A DNA stretch of 64,000 nt from Rostrohypoxylon terebratum (taxonomy: Eukaryota; Ascomycota; Sordariomycetes; Xylariales; Hypoxylaceae): the NCBI GenBank assembly GCA_022497145.1, contig MU385877.1, positions 62,001 through 126,000 on the forward strand. Direction: 5' to 3'. The notes beneath the pieces were generated by a model. The model was not told the origin of the DNA and made no database searches. It saw only the letters and a program-made list of their open reading frames with translations. The position numbers were made by a program, and so were the translations under genes. Of this stretch, positions 33,888 to 44,766 are shown in pieces. Positions within the stretch are counted from its first letter, which is position 1; every line of letters starts with the position of its first letter.

Positions 33888-35384
33888 ATGGGATTAAGCG
33901 CGCAACCACGGAGTGATGGTTTCCGCCTTGACCCTCCTATTTATTACCCCCCGACTTTGCCAGGGAAAAGCCCAAAAGATCCGAATGTTCTGTTACTGAA
34001 CAACTTTTTCTACAAACCGCCGCCCCCACCAACTAGCGAAACTGTTGTACGCCGCGTCGGCACTACCGTGGAAGCCTCCAAGTCTGCTTCTCACACTACT
34101 GTGGAAGTCTACAAGTCCGCTTCCCAGATAGCAGCAGAGGCAGAAGAAGAAGCAGGTCTGGATCAGGAAGCAAAGGCAGAGCTCATCAGCCCGATACCAC
34201 GAGTCAAGCTTTACAATAAGATTCACATCGTCGGGTTCGACCCAAACGCCCGATTCGCCGCTCAAGCCATTTCTAGCATCCCCAATCTGCCTCCCGTCCA
34301 GTTACTCACTCACAATATACGATCTTTGCAAACGTGGAGGCAGGAGGGTCAAGCCATTACGGTATATAATAGCAGCGGAATTCCCTTGTCTACCCGAAAC
34401 GTACGATGTCCAGAATACATTGGCCGTCAGTTCGCCCGGAGGTGGACTCGTCCACCTATGTTACATAATATCATCGTCAGCACCCTCACCGGGGCGGTAA
34501 AACCTAGTCTAGCTGCTCTCAGTCACTCCATCGATCGCCGAACGACAGTCTGCCTAGCGACGCCAGGGTTGGGGATGATGGAGGAGTTGAACGAAACGAT
34601 CTTTAAAGACCCCGCTTCGAGGCCCAACTATGTCCTCTGTCATAGCGACCATAAACTTTCGAGGGTTTCTTCGTATCAGTATTCCCTGAAACACATTCCC
34701 GGAAAATTTCTTCTCCACGCCGTTGCCAGGGATGACGAAGACGTAGACCTGGACAGGAAAACTTCGGAAGGACTCGGCCGTCAGCATACCGAACATCTGA
34801 TGAAACTCCTCTCCAAATCCAGTGATCTAGGAGTGGTTCCTCTATGTTGGGAAATTTTTCTGCGACAAAAACTACCTGGGATGATTTTCGCGTCCCTCGC
34901 TGACACGATGTCCGTCATTTTGGGCTGCAGATATGACCAAATAAGGATAAATAGCTACACAAAACAGTTCTGGGATAGGTTGCTCGAAGAGACCATACAT
35001 ATCATTGCGTCGCTTCCTGAGCTACGCGAGTACCCTGAAGTTCTTGACTATTTCACTCGAGATTCATTCGCCAATAAGCTCAAAAGAAAGTTAGACAAGC
35101 AGGGGGATCAATACAGTCAATGGATATCACTAGTCCGGAAGGCAAAGATGCCTCCCATAGACTACACCAACGGTTACTTTGTTCGACGGGCCAAGGAACT
35201 TGGAATCAGACATGCGATGAACAGCCAAGCGATATCCTTGGTGAAAGCCCGACAGGCAGGCAGATATAAAGAGCTGCAAATGGACATCCCACTAGGCCTT
35301 CAACCCTACCTTCAAGACTTGGATAAGATCGGAGGTGGGCAACCCACGGATGATCCAGTCCTAGACACAGAGATCGATTTTTAA
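33888..35384 (+). CDS. ApbA/PanE (ketopantoate reductase)-fold protein, probably mitochondrial, Cbs2-like
   Basis: From ATG 33888, 498 aa. A Rossmann-like N-terminal part includes KIHIVGFDPNARFAAQAISS, where the usual GxGxxG is altered. It is followed by PPVQLLTHNIRSLQTW, the IVSTLTGAVKPSLAALSHSI segment and TTVCLATPGLGMMEELNETI, matching the ketopantoate reductase family. Fungal members of this branch are annotated either as ketopantoate reductase or as cytochrome b translational activators (Cbs2 type). The degenerate nucleotide-binding loop favours a non-enzymatic role (inference). The reading frame stays open upstream to 33738 with no ATG and reads RRPLSRASARIPNRAATW, rich in R/S/A like a mitochondrial presequence. 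An upstream first exon may therefore exist, and the start is uncertain. Confidence 0.78.
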   Translation: MGLSAQPRSDGFRLDPPIYYPPTLPGKSPKDPNVLLLNNFFYKPPPPPTSETVVRRVGTTVEASKSASHTTVEVYKSASQIAAEAEEEAGLDQEAKAELISPIPRVKLYNKIHIVGFDPNARFAAQAISSIPNLPPVQLLTHNIRSLQTWRQEGQAITVYNSSGIPLSTRNVRCPEYIGRQFARRWTRPPMLHNIIVSTLTGAVKPSLAALSHSIDRRTTVCLATPGLGMMEELNETIFKDPASRPNYVLCHSDHKLSRVSSYQYSLKHIPGKFLLHAVARDDEDVDLDRKTSEGLGRQHTEHLMKLLSKSSDLGVVPLCWEIFLRQKLPGMIFASLADTMSVILGCRYDQIRINSYTKQFWDRLLEETIHIIASLPELREYPEVLDYFTRDSFANKLKRKLDKQGDQYSQWISLVRKAKMPPIDYTNGYFVRRAKELGIRHAMNSQAISLVKARQAGRYKELQMDIPLGLQPYLQDLDKIGGGQPTDDPVLDTEIDF

Positions 35385-35817
35385 ACAACATTGGTACTGT
35401 ATATACAATGTACATATAAATATATTAGACCTAAGTGATGAAATAGATATTTTTAGAAAGTTCAACTCAGTGATATCTTGCTCCATTCACACTAGTGAGA
35501 TTTGGTGATATTCAGCGTCTTCACCATCACATGGATGTATGACGTGAATCAGGAGTTTATATATAGATTAGTAAGGACGAACTTGGTTACTTAGGTAAGC
35601 TGGTAAGCTACTACTAGGTAGTAGTTATGACAGTATTACTTGCTTAGTAATGAACTGTTATGCGATAAAGCCATACAAGACCCTTCGTACTAACCTTGCA
35701 ATCACCCCACCATCGTTTTCTAGAATACCCCACTAACTTGAATGATTACTTTTTGCCTGAGGGATCAATGGTTCCATACATCTAAAAGCAGTAACAAGAC
35801 GACAACAAGACGACAAA
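35385..35817. other. Intergenic region, tandem genes
   Basis: 3' flank of the ApbA-fold gene and promoter of the PDCD5 gene. It has a small inverted repeat ACTACTA-GG-TAGTAGT near 35609-35624. No gene. Confidence 0.5.
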
Positions 35818-36372
35818 ATGGCAGACGCAGAGTTAGAGCAGGTACAATCATGTCCATGCGTACTCGTTCAAACAAAAAGCTAATAGTCGACTTCTAGATT
35901 CGCAAAGCCCGACTAGAGCAGCTCAAGGCGCAAGGTGGCGGGGCAAGCAATGCGGGAGGTGGCCCGGGAGCGAATCAGGCAGAACAACAGAAACAGTGAG
36001 TGTATTCCTATTTCATAGGCAGGGGTAGTAGTTTATAACAGTGGTTTATAATTCCTACAATAATAAGAGCTTTTACTAATGGCAAATAACAGACAGGAAG
36101 CCGAAGCGCGCCAGTCGATCCTAAACCAGATCCTCCACCCGGAAGCAGCCGACCGCCTGGGTCGCATCCGGCTCGTGAAAGAGGAGCGCGCGAACGATGT
36201 CGAGAACCGGCTCATCATGCTTGCGCGGACGGGACAGCTACGACAGAAAGTGACGGAGGCTCAGCTCAAAGAGCTCCTAAACGCTGTCGCGGATAATAAG
36301 GAGGAAGAAAAGATCGTAGTCGCGAGGCGCAAGGGCTGGGATGATGAAGACGATGACCTGTTGGATCTGTAG
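35818..36372 (+). CDS. PDCD5/TFAR19 family DNA-binding protein
   Basis: Small conserved protein of 133 aa related to human programmed cell death protein 5 and yeast YMR074C. Three exons: a 24-base first exon 35818-35841 (MADAELEQ), 35898-35995 and 36093-36372. The family core appears as IRKARLEQLKAQGG, then EARQSILNQILHPEAADRLG, RIRLVKEERANDVENRLIML and GQLRQKVTEAQLKELL, ending in an acidic tail (DDEDDDLLDL). The three-helix-bundle core and basic surface bind nucleic acids or tubulin-folding factors in homologues; the role in fungi is unsettled. Converges with COQ4, whose stop lies 188 bases downstream. Confidence 0.93.
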
Positions 36373-36560
36373 GGTGGAAGTATGGGGGGTGAAGAAGTGA
36401 TGGTGATATCAATGCAAATGAATGAGGCACGATCGAGCATGGCTTCGGCGTTTATAGGAAAATAGGGGTATTTTTTTCTATATGCTCACAGTACAATAGT
36501 GTACAACTAATGACACAATTATTTTCTTCATTACTTTGCGTTTGAAACACTTCGTATGCT

Positions 36561-37490
36561 TTAACTAGCGACAGCTTGCGCAGTCGCTGCCTCCTTCAAC
36601 CTCTTCTTCTCCGCCCGCTCCCTTTTCCTAATATCCCTCAAATCAGGCGGTCTCTCGATACCCAGCCTTTTCCTCAACTCATCCACATCCGTCTCCATCT
36701 CCTCCTCCCAGTACACATTGATCACCTCGTCGCTCCTGAGCCCGTTGCGCACCGCCCACGGACCGTAAATACTCCAAAACCGACTCCGTTCCGCCGGCTT
36801 CAGCGTCGCGATGGCCAGTAAGCTGAGTCCGGTCATCGGCAGCATCGTATTGGCGAACTCGAACGCCTTGAGCGCGACCTCGCCCTCGCGGACTATGGGG
36901 AGCCCCGTCAAGGCGTGGTAGAAGTCGTGGGACTCCCGGTACCGCTGCATCACGTACGCGCACTCCGCGTCGTCGATATACCGTACCGCGTCCCGCGTAT
37001 CCGGCGATACTCCCTCCCGGTCCAACCACGCTACGTATGTCCCTCCTACGGTGTTAGGGGGTAAGGTACGTAGATGTGGTAGGTTGAGGGAGGCGGAGGT
37101 GATGCGCGGACGGTCCCGTAGGATGCGTCGTCCGGTTGGAGACGAGAGCATGGCGCGGTGCAGGCGCTCGATGAAGTAGGGGGAGGCGGTTGCTTCTCCT
37201 AAGGCGGCGATCATGTCGTGCCGGTAGGGGTCAAAGAAGGATACTACCCCAGACCCGACGGCAAGAGCGGCTCGCTCGAGAAGCGTGAGAGGGACATGGC
37301 CTGGGTAGTTGGGGGGTGGCCGGTTCAGGACGGAGAACTGTCTACTCGTTCCATTACTAGTGCTGGTGCTGGTGGTGATGTGTGGTGAGAGTGTTGCAGC
37401 TATCAGGGGTAGCTGTTGCACGTGATGAACGTGTTGGATGTGGTTATACGTGCTCGATAGAGAGCTTAGACGAGGGGTGAGGGTTTTCAT
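36561..37490 (-). CDS. COQ4: Ubiquinone biosynthesis protein COQ4, mitochondrial
   Basis: Part of the coenzyme Q synthesis complex on the matrix face of the inner mitochondrial membrane; 309 aa, intronless. The diagnostic zinc motif HDxxHx11E is intact: HDFYH at residues 188-192 and E204 (HDFYHALTGLPIVREGE). Other family blocks are LLERAALAVGSGVVSFFDPY, GGTYVAWLDREGVSPDTRD and YWEEEMETDVDELRKRLG. The frame is open up to 37601, with earlier possible starts. I chose ATG 37490 because it begins a presequence-like, S/T/R-rich N-terminus (MKTLTPRLSSLSSTYN), whereas the upstream codons look like leader. Confidence 0.93.
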   Translation of the reverse strand: MKTLTPRLSSLSSTYNHIQHVHHVQQLPLIAATLSPHITTSTSTSNGTSRQFSVLNRPPPNYPGHVPLTLLERAALAVGSGVVSFFDPYRHDMIAALGEATASPYFIERLHRAMLSSPTGRRILRDRPRITSASLNLPHLRTLPPNTVGGTYVAWLDREGVSPDTRDAVRYIDDAECAYVMQRYRESHDFYHALTGLPIVREGEVALKAFEFANTMLPMTGLSLLAIATLKPAERSRFWSIYGPWAVRNGLRSDEVINVYWEEEMETDVDELRKRLGIERPPDLRDIRKRERAEKKRLKEAATAQAVAS

Positions 37491-37940
37491 GTTGGTTTTA
37501 AGACTTACAGCATATGCCTTTTTAGTGACTTTAATCACTAAGTAATTAGTTAAGGTCGTTGCAAATACCCTCTCATAAATTCGAGGCATTTTTTTACGCA
37601 TAACGAAATAACTTTATTTCGTAATTACAAAGTACATAACCTTAACTATGTGACACATAGGTCTTTCTGAAATAGGCTAGCTGTGTAGGTTATGTACAAG
37701 GATTAGGATTAAGTTATGTATACACTCGGTTCAGAGTTCATAGGGGGTGTTAGGTGGGTTACGTAATCAAGGGAATAAGAGGGGTTTCTCTCGTTTTAGG
37801 TTTGAAGGTTAAATCTTGAGAAAAAACAACATCATTATCAATACTACAGGGGGTGCGGTTGCCTACCTTTTTAACTTACTCTGCTTGTCTGCCTACCAGA
37901 ATGACAATCTTAAAAATCTATCCAACTTCATTTCGTCGCC
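37491..37940. other. Divergent promoter region
   Basis: 450 AT-rich bases between COQ4 (minus) and the broken DUF7924-like gene (plus). The COQ4 reading frame extends to 37601 but is probably leader. No other feature. Confidence 0.5.
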
Positions 37941-39483
37941 ATGGACCAAACTCGAGTCCAGGGAGCTGCCAAAAGGGGCCGCGATATAGAGGAGAAAGGT
38001 ATGTTACTTGAAGTGCCGACGGGCCATAGCTAACAGTGAACAGATCAAGACACTCCAACGTGCAAGCGCCGGCGCAGTGATAAGTCATCGAAGGAACCCC
38101 CCACCCAGCACAAAGGCCGAAAACGAGCCATCGAAAACACATGCGATCCTAGTCCGAAGCCTTCATTGAAACAACGGCAGATATCGAGACCAATGATCCC
38201 CGAGACGTCCGGCAACGCCGCAGCAGACAACATCGAACCCGGAAACCCAATCGAGTTCTGGCGAAAAGAAGGACGTTGGCCGAGTTATCTCTTCGAGCCC
38301 GATATGGAACACTTGCTTGCGCAAAGGCGGTCCTCGTCTATCCTTGATAGGGGTAAGCGAGCGAACTCGGCCTCGTCTACAACACCGAGCGACCAAAGGC
38401 CACGTGAGGAGAAAAGCGCTCAGTATCGAGATCTACGGTATGAGACGCTACTTGCTACAAAGGGCAGCTTCATGGTCAAATCGAAGCTGGATATCGCTAG
38501 TGATAGCAAGATTCTCTGCGGAAAATTGCTCGAGGGGGAGCACACGGGGCCTGAGAACTCTCTCTTCGGCGACGACCTCTTTGATTTAACCTGCCAGAAG
38601 ATCCACAATAGAAACGAGGCCCGAGTTATCCAAGATATCCCGTCTTATCGTCCCTTCCGCCGAAAGTCTTGCAACATACGGTGCTAAGCGTCTTGAGATC
38701 CTGGCTGAGAGCGTCAACGAAGGCTGGAATAACTCGATTCCTCTAACTGGGACACGTCCACAGCCAGACTATTCCGTCGGCTTTCAAAGAGAAGCATTCA
38801 CAGAGGAACAACTTCAGAAGTTAGCGCCATTTATTGGCGAGTTTCTTAACGGTGATCTGTCGTTCTTCATGGCTACGTATTATATGTACTTCCCCTTCTT
38901 CGCCTGTGAGGTGAAGTGCGGGGCTGGGGGACTAGACGTTGCGGACCGCCAGAACGCCCACAGCATGACTCTCGCGGCACGAGGCATCGTCGAGCTCTTC
39001 CGTCTTGTAAAGCGGGAGAACGAGGTCCACCGACAGATCCTTTCTTTTTCTGTCTCACATGACCACCAGTTGGTACGTATCTACGGCTACTATCCGGTGA
39101 TCAATGAGAAGGGCACCAATTACTACCGCCACCCTATCTATACGTTCGATTTTACGACACTTGACGGAAGGGATAAGTGGACTGCGTATCGGTTCACCAA
39201 GAATGTTTACGACACTTGGATGCCGGATCATTTCAAGAGAATCTGTTCGGCGATCGACCAGTTGCCATCGGAGCTAGACTTTAACGTCCCGGCGCTTTCT
39301 GAGTCGACCGGCCTCTCCCGGGGCCTCGAGAGCCACCTGGCATTGTCAAAGGCCGGCTCCGTATCGCTATTCGTAGATAAGGATGATTAGTCGGGCAAGT
39401 TCAGCTCAATGGCAACTCCGGACACTTCATTCTCGAAGCCGGTGCCTGCCAAGAGGAAGAAGAGTCCGGTTAAGAAACCGTAG
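37941..39483 (+). pseudogene. DUF7924-like fungal protein gene, broken by a frameshift and an in-frame stop
   Basis: Exon 1 is 37941-37998; exon 2 starts at 38044 after a 45-base intron. The frame reads FWRKEGRWPSYLFEPDMEHL, then SAQYRDLRYETLLATKGSFM and NRNEARVIQDI, until about 38640. There the C run of GATATCCCGTC shifts the frame: the 0 frame hits a stop at about 38687. The +1 frame continues with RLIVPSAESLATYGAKRLEI, NEGWNNSIPLTGTRPQPDYS, FFMATYYMYFPFFACEVKCG and NAHSMTLAARGIVELFRLVK. That frame stops at TAG 39388-39390, yet the same frame stays open beyond it and reads TPDTSFSKPVPAKRKK up to 39483, like the expected tail. Related proteins are abundant and uncharacterised in Pezizomycotina (from memory). 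The frameshift could be an assembly error; together with the second lesion, decay is more likely. Confidence 0.8.
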
Positions 39484-41779
39484 GCAGCCGTAGGGTTGCC
39501 ACATAGTCAATCTGTTTATTAAAGGATATAAGAATTCAGTCCTATAAAATGTGCACGGTGGAGCCCTTACTTCTTGCCCCACTTCACCGGTCAATGAGAT
39601 AGATTGATTCATAGACTGTCCCAGCCGCCCTGGGGCCGCTATGCAGCGTTCTACTATCAGTACACGACCTCCGTTTCTGGCTTCGGGGAGGCAAACCGTT
39701 CTTGCGAGAGATGCGTTGCTGTCAAACTCGGCTCTTCGCGTAAGCGTGGTGTTCCTGTCTGTTAGAGCTTTGGTCCTCCACTGAAGATTTACTATCTGTT
39801 TTCACTCCATGCACTCGTTAGGCCTTTCCTGGGTCGGCCGCTTCGTTGCCGGGCTCTCCGGCATGTGCGGGGATCCATCGAAACTGGACCTCCCGAACGC
39901 CGTCAACGGGGAACGCTCAATACGCCCGCCGGGCTTCCTAGGAACGTCAGCCACGGCTAAGGCCACCCTCCCCTCGCCCACTAGTTCTAGCTATCCTAAC
40001 TAGAAAAGCCCTGAACTAATCACTTTAGTTTGCCAGTGGTGATTGCAGCCAGGCGGATGTGGCTCCTCTATGTGGGACTCACCCGGCGGGTGGGGGTACC
40101 GTAGAAGCCAGGCTGCCAGGGGGAAGGCAAATGTTGAATATAAACTCAAAGATCGGTAGAGCATCCATTTTTGGCGATTGCTGTCACACACCTCTGGCTG
40201 CTACCTCAACAAATGGGATCTGTGTACCATCCACTTTGGACTGGCCACAGCAATGCTACCCCCTCTTCTTTATCTACTAGTACAATACGCAGGACCAAGC
40301 TGCTCGACACGTCCCTTCGCCACCAGATGAATGTCATCAAAGTACTCCCGTGAGGTACACTAGGATGCGATCCTATATTAAGCCTCGGATCTAGAAGGAA
40401 GAAGTCGTGCACTATAGCCTAGGTTAAACTTGAGACCGCCACCCTCCAATCCCCGGCTTTCAGTTAGCGGAGGGCACACATCCTCTTGAAGGGCAAATGC
40501 TGGTAGGGCTTCGGAACGAACCGCTTCGATTCCCAAAGATCCTACTGATATCTAGTCTTGTTTTATACACATATTTTGCTCTTGGCTTCACGAAGCAGAC
40601 AACCCTCCGACGTCTGGCTAGTAAAATGAAAGCTCGCCACTAGTCCAATTCTCAAGGTTGGGATGCCGTTCTAGGAGTAAGTATATATCGCTGTCTGCTT
40701 TGATAGTTGCCACGGACACGCCAACTGGGACCAACAGGAACTCCATTACCTGGCTCCGGAGTTTTTGCCATCCTATTTCGAAGAGATGCCGTGCGTCATC
40801 TCTCGCAATAAAACCTCGTTGCACAATGAATGCCAGCTCGTAGAAGATTTAGCTGATAATTCCTCCCTGACTTTGTGCTTTGCATATTTGACCGAATATT
40901 AACGTGAGCATGTAGCGGGATGTGGTGGTGTGGTTCCACGTGACCTGGGCAGTGGACCCGCTAATTGGTGGACTCGGGTGCAGGCCCACTTATTGTAGGT
41001 GTAGGTAAAGTTTAAACACCACACAGATTAGCCTAGATTCTAGATTCCTACAATACACAACAACTGGTCTACTCTTAATGATTCATCTAGCACTCTTACA
41101 ACACAGTAAGTAGGTGCTTAGAATCCCAAGGGTAACCAGGCCAAGAAGCACAGTGGGATGTTGCGACTAAAACTCTGGAATGCTGCATGTATTGATCTGC
41201 AGGCTCGGATTATTGAATATAGGTTATGAAAGTTCGATATCGATTTCAGGACGTCGAGATCAATTTCGACGGGTACTAGGTAGGTGGGTTTGACGGCTGA
41301 AGGTACCTATGACATATGTAGCCTCTGCTGTCTGGACATAGTGCTGTAGGAGCCCCAGCGTAAAAATCAAGGACGGTATCAAGACCTTTGCCTACGGTGT
41401 CGAGGCTGTTTAAAACATGATTACATAACTCACCGATACAATGATAGGTCAATTCGTCGGATCTGGGGAAGGAACCCTATGCCGAACACAGGTGACGGGA
41501 TGACCGATTGAGGCTACCTGATTGGCCACCGCCACAGCTACGACGTAGTACAGTGCTAGCTTCTGCAGCTGCCGCCGTGGAACTTGCAGCGATTGCAATT
41601 TTCTTTAAATCCGAAGTGCCGGTCTCAACCTTTCTGTCGCTTTCTACTTTTAACTTTCTAGTTCCTACAATAAGCCAAGCCAAAACCTGTCAACTTTTTT
41701 TCAACACTCTTTTTACACTTCGTCTATCACCAACGTCGAACGACCCCCTTAATTCAATCAACCCGAAACATCAATCAAA
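39484..41779. other. Gene-poor region of 2.3 kb with relic coding fragment
   Basis: Between the DUF7924-like pseudogene and MIX17. It contains a protein-like fragment on the minus strand at 40618-40848 and otherwise only random short frames. The last few hundred bases (41560-41779) are a CT-rich leader and promoter of MIX17. Confidence 0.5.
40618..40848 (-). pseudogene. Protein-like coding fragment, probable gene relic
   Basis: About 76 sense codons ending at a stop at 40618. They read IFYELAFIVQRGFIARDDAR, HLFEIGWQKLRSQVMEFLLV and ATIKADSDIYLLLERHPN. Hydrophobic and charged residues alternate as in real helical proteins. The frame is closed upstream by TAA without an ATG, and no splice acceptor fits well. 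I do not recognise a family. It could be the last exon of a lost gene. Confidence 0.3.
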
Positions 41780-42316
41780 ATGGCTCGCAGCCGTTCCGCC
41801 GCTAGATCTGCTCCCTCTCGCCCTACTGTTCCCGCGAGAGCGCCTGCTCCCCAGCAGACCCGACCCGCGGCGACCTACGCCCCCGCGCAACAACAACATG
41901 CTCCTGCGCCCACGGCCACCGCTCCCCAGGCCTCGCAGGGTCCCGGTCTCTTCGGCCAGATGGCCAGCACCGCCGCGTAAGCCCCCCTTCTCATTTTTCG
42001 CCACCGTCGCATTCCCATTCCTCCACTATTTAAAAGGAGTACACAAGATTCTACAGACTAACGATGTAATAGTGGTGTCGCAGTAGGCTCCTCGATCGGC
42101 CACGCCATCGGCGGCCTCTTCAGCGGCGGCTCCGCGCCCGCCGAGGCCTCTCCCCAGGCCGCGCAACCCCAGCAGCAGAGCCAGTGGGGCAACAACTGCC
42201 AGGGCGCCACCCAGTCCTTCACCAAGTGCATGGACGAGCAGGGCGGCAACATGCAGATCTGCGGCTGGTACCTCGAGCAGCTCAAGGCTTGCCAGGCCGC
42301 TGCTAGCCAGTACTGA
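41780..42316 (+). CDS. MIX17: Twin CX9C mitochondrial intermembrane-space protein MIX17 (CHCHD2/CHCHD10-like)
   Basis: Mia40 import substrate of the CHCH family, 146 aa. Exons are 41780-41976 and 42073-42316. The N-terminus is R/S/P/A-rich (MARSRSAARSAPSRPTVPAR). A central glycine-rich hydrophobic stretch GVAVGSSIGHAIGGLF follows. The CHCH domain is C108-x9-C118-x10-C129-x9-C139 (NNCQGATQSFTKCMDE, then QICGWYLEQLKAC), so both disulfide pairs can form. Length and layout match yeast Mix17 and human CHCHD2. The leader upstream is CT-rich. The splice GC|GTAAGC...AATAG|T restores Ala in TAAGVAVG. Confidence 0.95.
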
Positions 42317-43134
42317 GCCAAGTCTACCCCGATATGAGATGAATAATAGGGATTTAGGATGTTGAGGTGAGGGGAAAATGATGGGATGAGGAGCAGATGA
42401 CATGAAGGATGAATGGACGTTTGACTTCGGAATATGGGAGGATAACAAAAGACACGCCGCTCTAGCTGGCATACACTCTATGGCGCATCGCTACATCCCA
42501 TAGCATACCAAAAAGGACGTCTTGCAGTGTACAGCATGTGCGACGATCCGCCTTAGTAAATACCTCAACTCTGGATTTTTCAGAAGCATATTGCTGTATT
42601 CTTGCTCTACGTGTTACCAATGTGTCTGATGATTCGTGAAACTAAATGCTGTACCAATTTCGGGATCTCGAGGTGCGGGATTACTCTTAATTAGAAGAGA
42701 TTTGCGATGATTGGCTCATTGTTCCGCATGCATTCGAAACGAAGGCATTTAGACATGCCTTCGCACTTCTGGCGCGTTCAACCGATGTCCATTAGAGACC
42801 TATATATTTGGTCCTGATATACACGTAGAGCTAAGAGCCCTTTCAATTTCTAAACTTTTAGGTTAGAAAGTCAAGTAGATGGCGAGAACAATTTTTGCTT
42901 GATAAGAGTAGGTAGATTTATATGCTGCTAATACGGATATAAAATCTCTATTATCGCAGAATGATCCATAACTATGATATTAACAAATCATTTATCATTT
43001 CTCTTTCCTAATCATTCCCAAGTCTCCAAAGGTCAAACTTGGTGAACGTATACGCATACGCACACATCCATCTTAGTATACATCAGTGTCGACAATACCA
43101 ACACACTAGCCTCCCTTAAATCGCAACCCTTAAA
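42317..43134. other. Intergenic region between convergent genes
   Basis: 818 bases, AT-rich, with the 3' flanks of MIX17 and the UBX gene. A short inverted pair GAAGGCATTTAGACATGCCTTC sits near 42750 (eight-base arms AAGGCAT/ATGCCTT-like). No gene. Confidence 0.45.
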
Positions 43135-44766
43135 CTAGTTGTCCTCTTGGTCGTCTCTTCGCGGTTCAAAATTCAACTATATGATGTTAGTGAATGTATG
43201 GTGGGTTATATCGTGCGGAGGGACTTACCGAGTTGCCGTTATACAGCTGAGTATCTCTTCGTGCATCCCCTGGATTCTGAAAACCACTAATCCGCGAAGA
43301 GGCCCTCGTTGAACCCAACCCTGGGTACTCTCGAAGTGGGATTCGTTCATCGCCAGATTGGTGGCGAGCGTGTCTATGACCGAATATCATACCTGTAATC
43401 CCGCCGAATACTCCACTTATCAAACCGTAGCCAGCGCCGAATATGCTGAAGACAGCACGCCAGAGAAATCCACCTGACTGCGGGTAAGCCATCGCATACT
43501 TGGCAGGAACTAAGACGAGTGTCGCAGATGGGGCAAGGCCGAGGGTCAGAAGGGACTGGATCTCTTCAGCGGGCTCGATAGCCTTGTTGGGGAGAGGCGA
43601 CAAGACAAGGCGGAAGGTATACGGCGCATGACCATCTGTGCGATCCTCGTCGATCCATTTGCGGACTTCGTTATTCAGCGTAGCATCGCTCTTGAAACGG
43701 GAGCGGATTGTCGAGCCGTCGAAAAGCCGCACTTGAATATTGGCATATTCTCCGCGTGAACCACTTGGTTGTCTTATAGACAGGGGTATGGGCTGAGTCT
43801 GAGTGCTAGCACTTTCGCCATCTTGCGATCTGTTTAATAGCTGCCGTGCCTTCTTCTCTCGAGCCTCGCGTTCCTTGCGTTCCTGCTTATCGTCTTCGAT
43901 GCGCTTGAGAATCCTCCTCCTCTCCTCAGCATCGTGTATCTTTCGTTGTCGAACTTCCTGGGCGTAACTTCGCTCCGCGGAATGAACACTACTGTTACTC
44001 TCGACGGCATCCTGACGATCATTTTTCTCTCGCTCCTCTCGATCTGTTCTGTCCTTAGTACTCTTAGCTACATGGTTTTCTTGTGATCTCTGAGTCTGCT
44101 GAGATTGTTGCGCTGATGTGGCAGAGTTATCAGCTTGTGGTTGATCTTCATAATCATCGTACAAGTCATCCGTCTCATTTGCAGAAGAAACCGGAGCTGG
44201 AGCTGGTTGAGTGGATGTTGATGGTTGGCTCTGACTTGTTGCAGCTGTGTTAAGAATAGCCGCAACCCTGCGAACCAAGTCTTGCTTCGGTGTCCCTGCT
44301 TGGATGTACTCCTTCAGTGTGCCATTTCTACAACTCATATGAGTACTTATTCTCCACATGAGAGCTGAGCATACGTATATGAGATACTTACTGGATGATG
44401 ATAATAGTTGGTTTCTTCGGGATAGGAAATAGAGCCTCTAGAAAACCTGCCTCTCTAGAATCTTTGAGAAGCCGTAGAGACACAGCATATTGCTCCAGTG
44501 GCGATTTTAGCTGAGAAAGGTCAACTTCTCCGACCCCAGACAATTACACTGGTGCGATGTTACTCACAGATTCGTTTGTGCATAGCTCAGTCTCCCACAG
44601 CTTGCTTTCATCACTGCTATCTATACCCGTATTAACATAACGTTCTATGTGAATATAATTTTAGTGGATTCTTACCATCTACAAACGCAAGAACCATCTT
44701 TGCTTCTCGAACTGCAAGCGCGATGGCATCTTCGAGGCTGCCCTGGTAGAACACCTGGTGTTCCAT
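43135..44766 (-). CDS. UBX-domain protein with membrane hairpin (UBXN4/Ubx7-like)
   Basis: Putative Cdc48/p97 adaptor at the ER, 467 aa. Five exons: 44766-44676, 44620-44568, 44510-44392, 44327-43229 and 43176-43135. The N-terminus (MEHQVFYQGSLEDAI, AKMVLAFVDDSSDESKLWET) is a UAS/thioredoxin-like domain as in UBXD2/UBXN4. A long polar linker and a charged coiled coil (ERRRILKRIEDDKQERKERE) follow. The UBX domain is at about residues 260-345 (YANIQVRLFDGSTIRSRF to LAPSATLVLVP). A hydrophobic G-rich segment (FLWRAVFSIFGAGYGLISG) after it may insert as a hairpin. The last exon of 14 codons (LNFEPRRDDQEDN) gives the typical acidic tail; without it the protein would end aberrantly in intron sequence. 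Confidence 0.9.

Noticed and set aside
35206..35415. Minus-strand frame overlapping the 3' end of the ApbA-fold gene
   Set aside because: A shadow of the plus-strand gene, with no independent evidence.
41508..42086. 192-codon plus-strand frame overlapping MIX17
   Set aside because: It is an out-of-frame shadow; the MIX17 frame with its twin CX9C motif explains the region.
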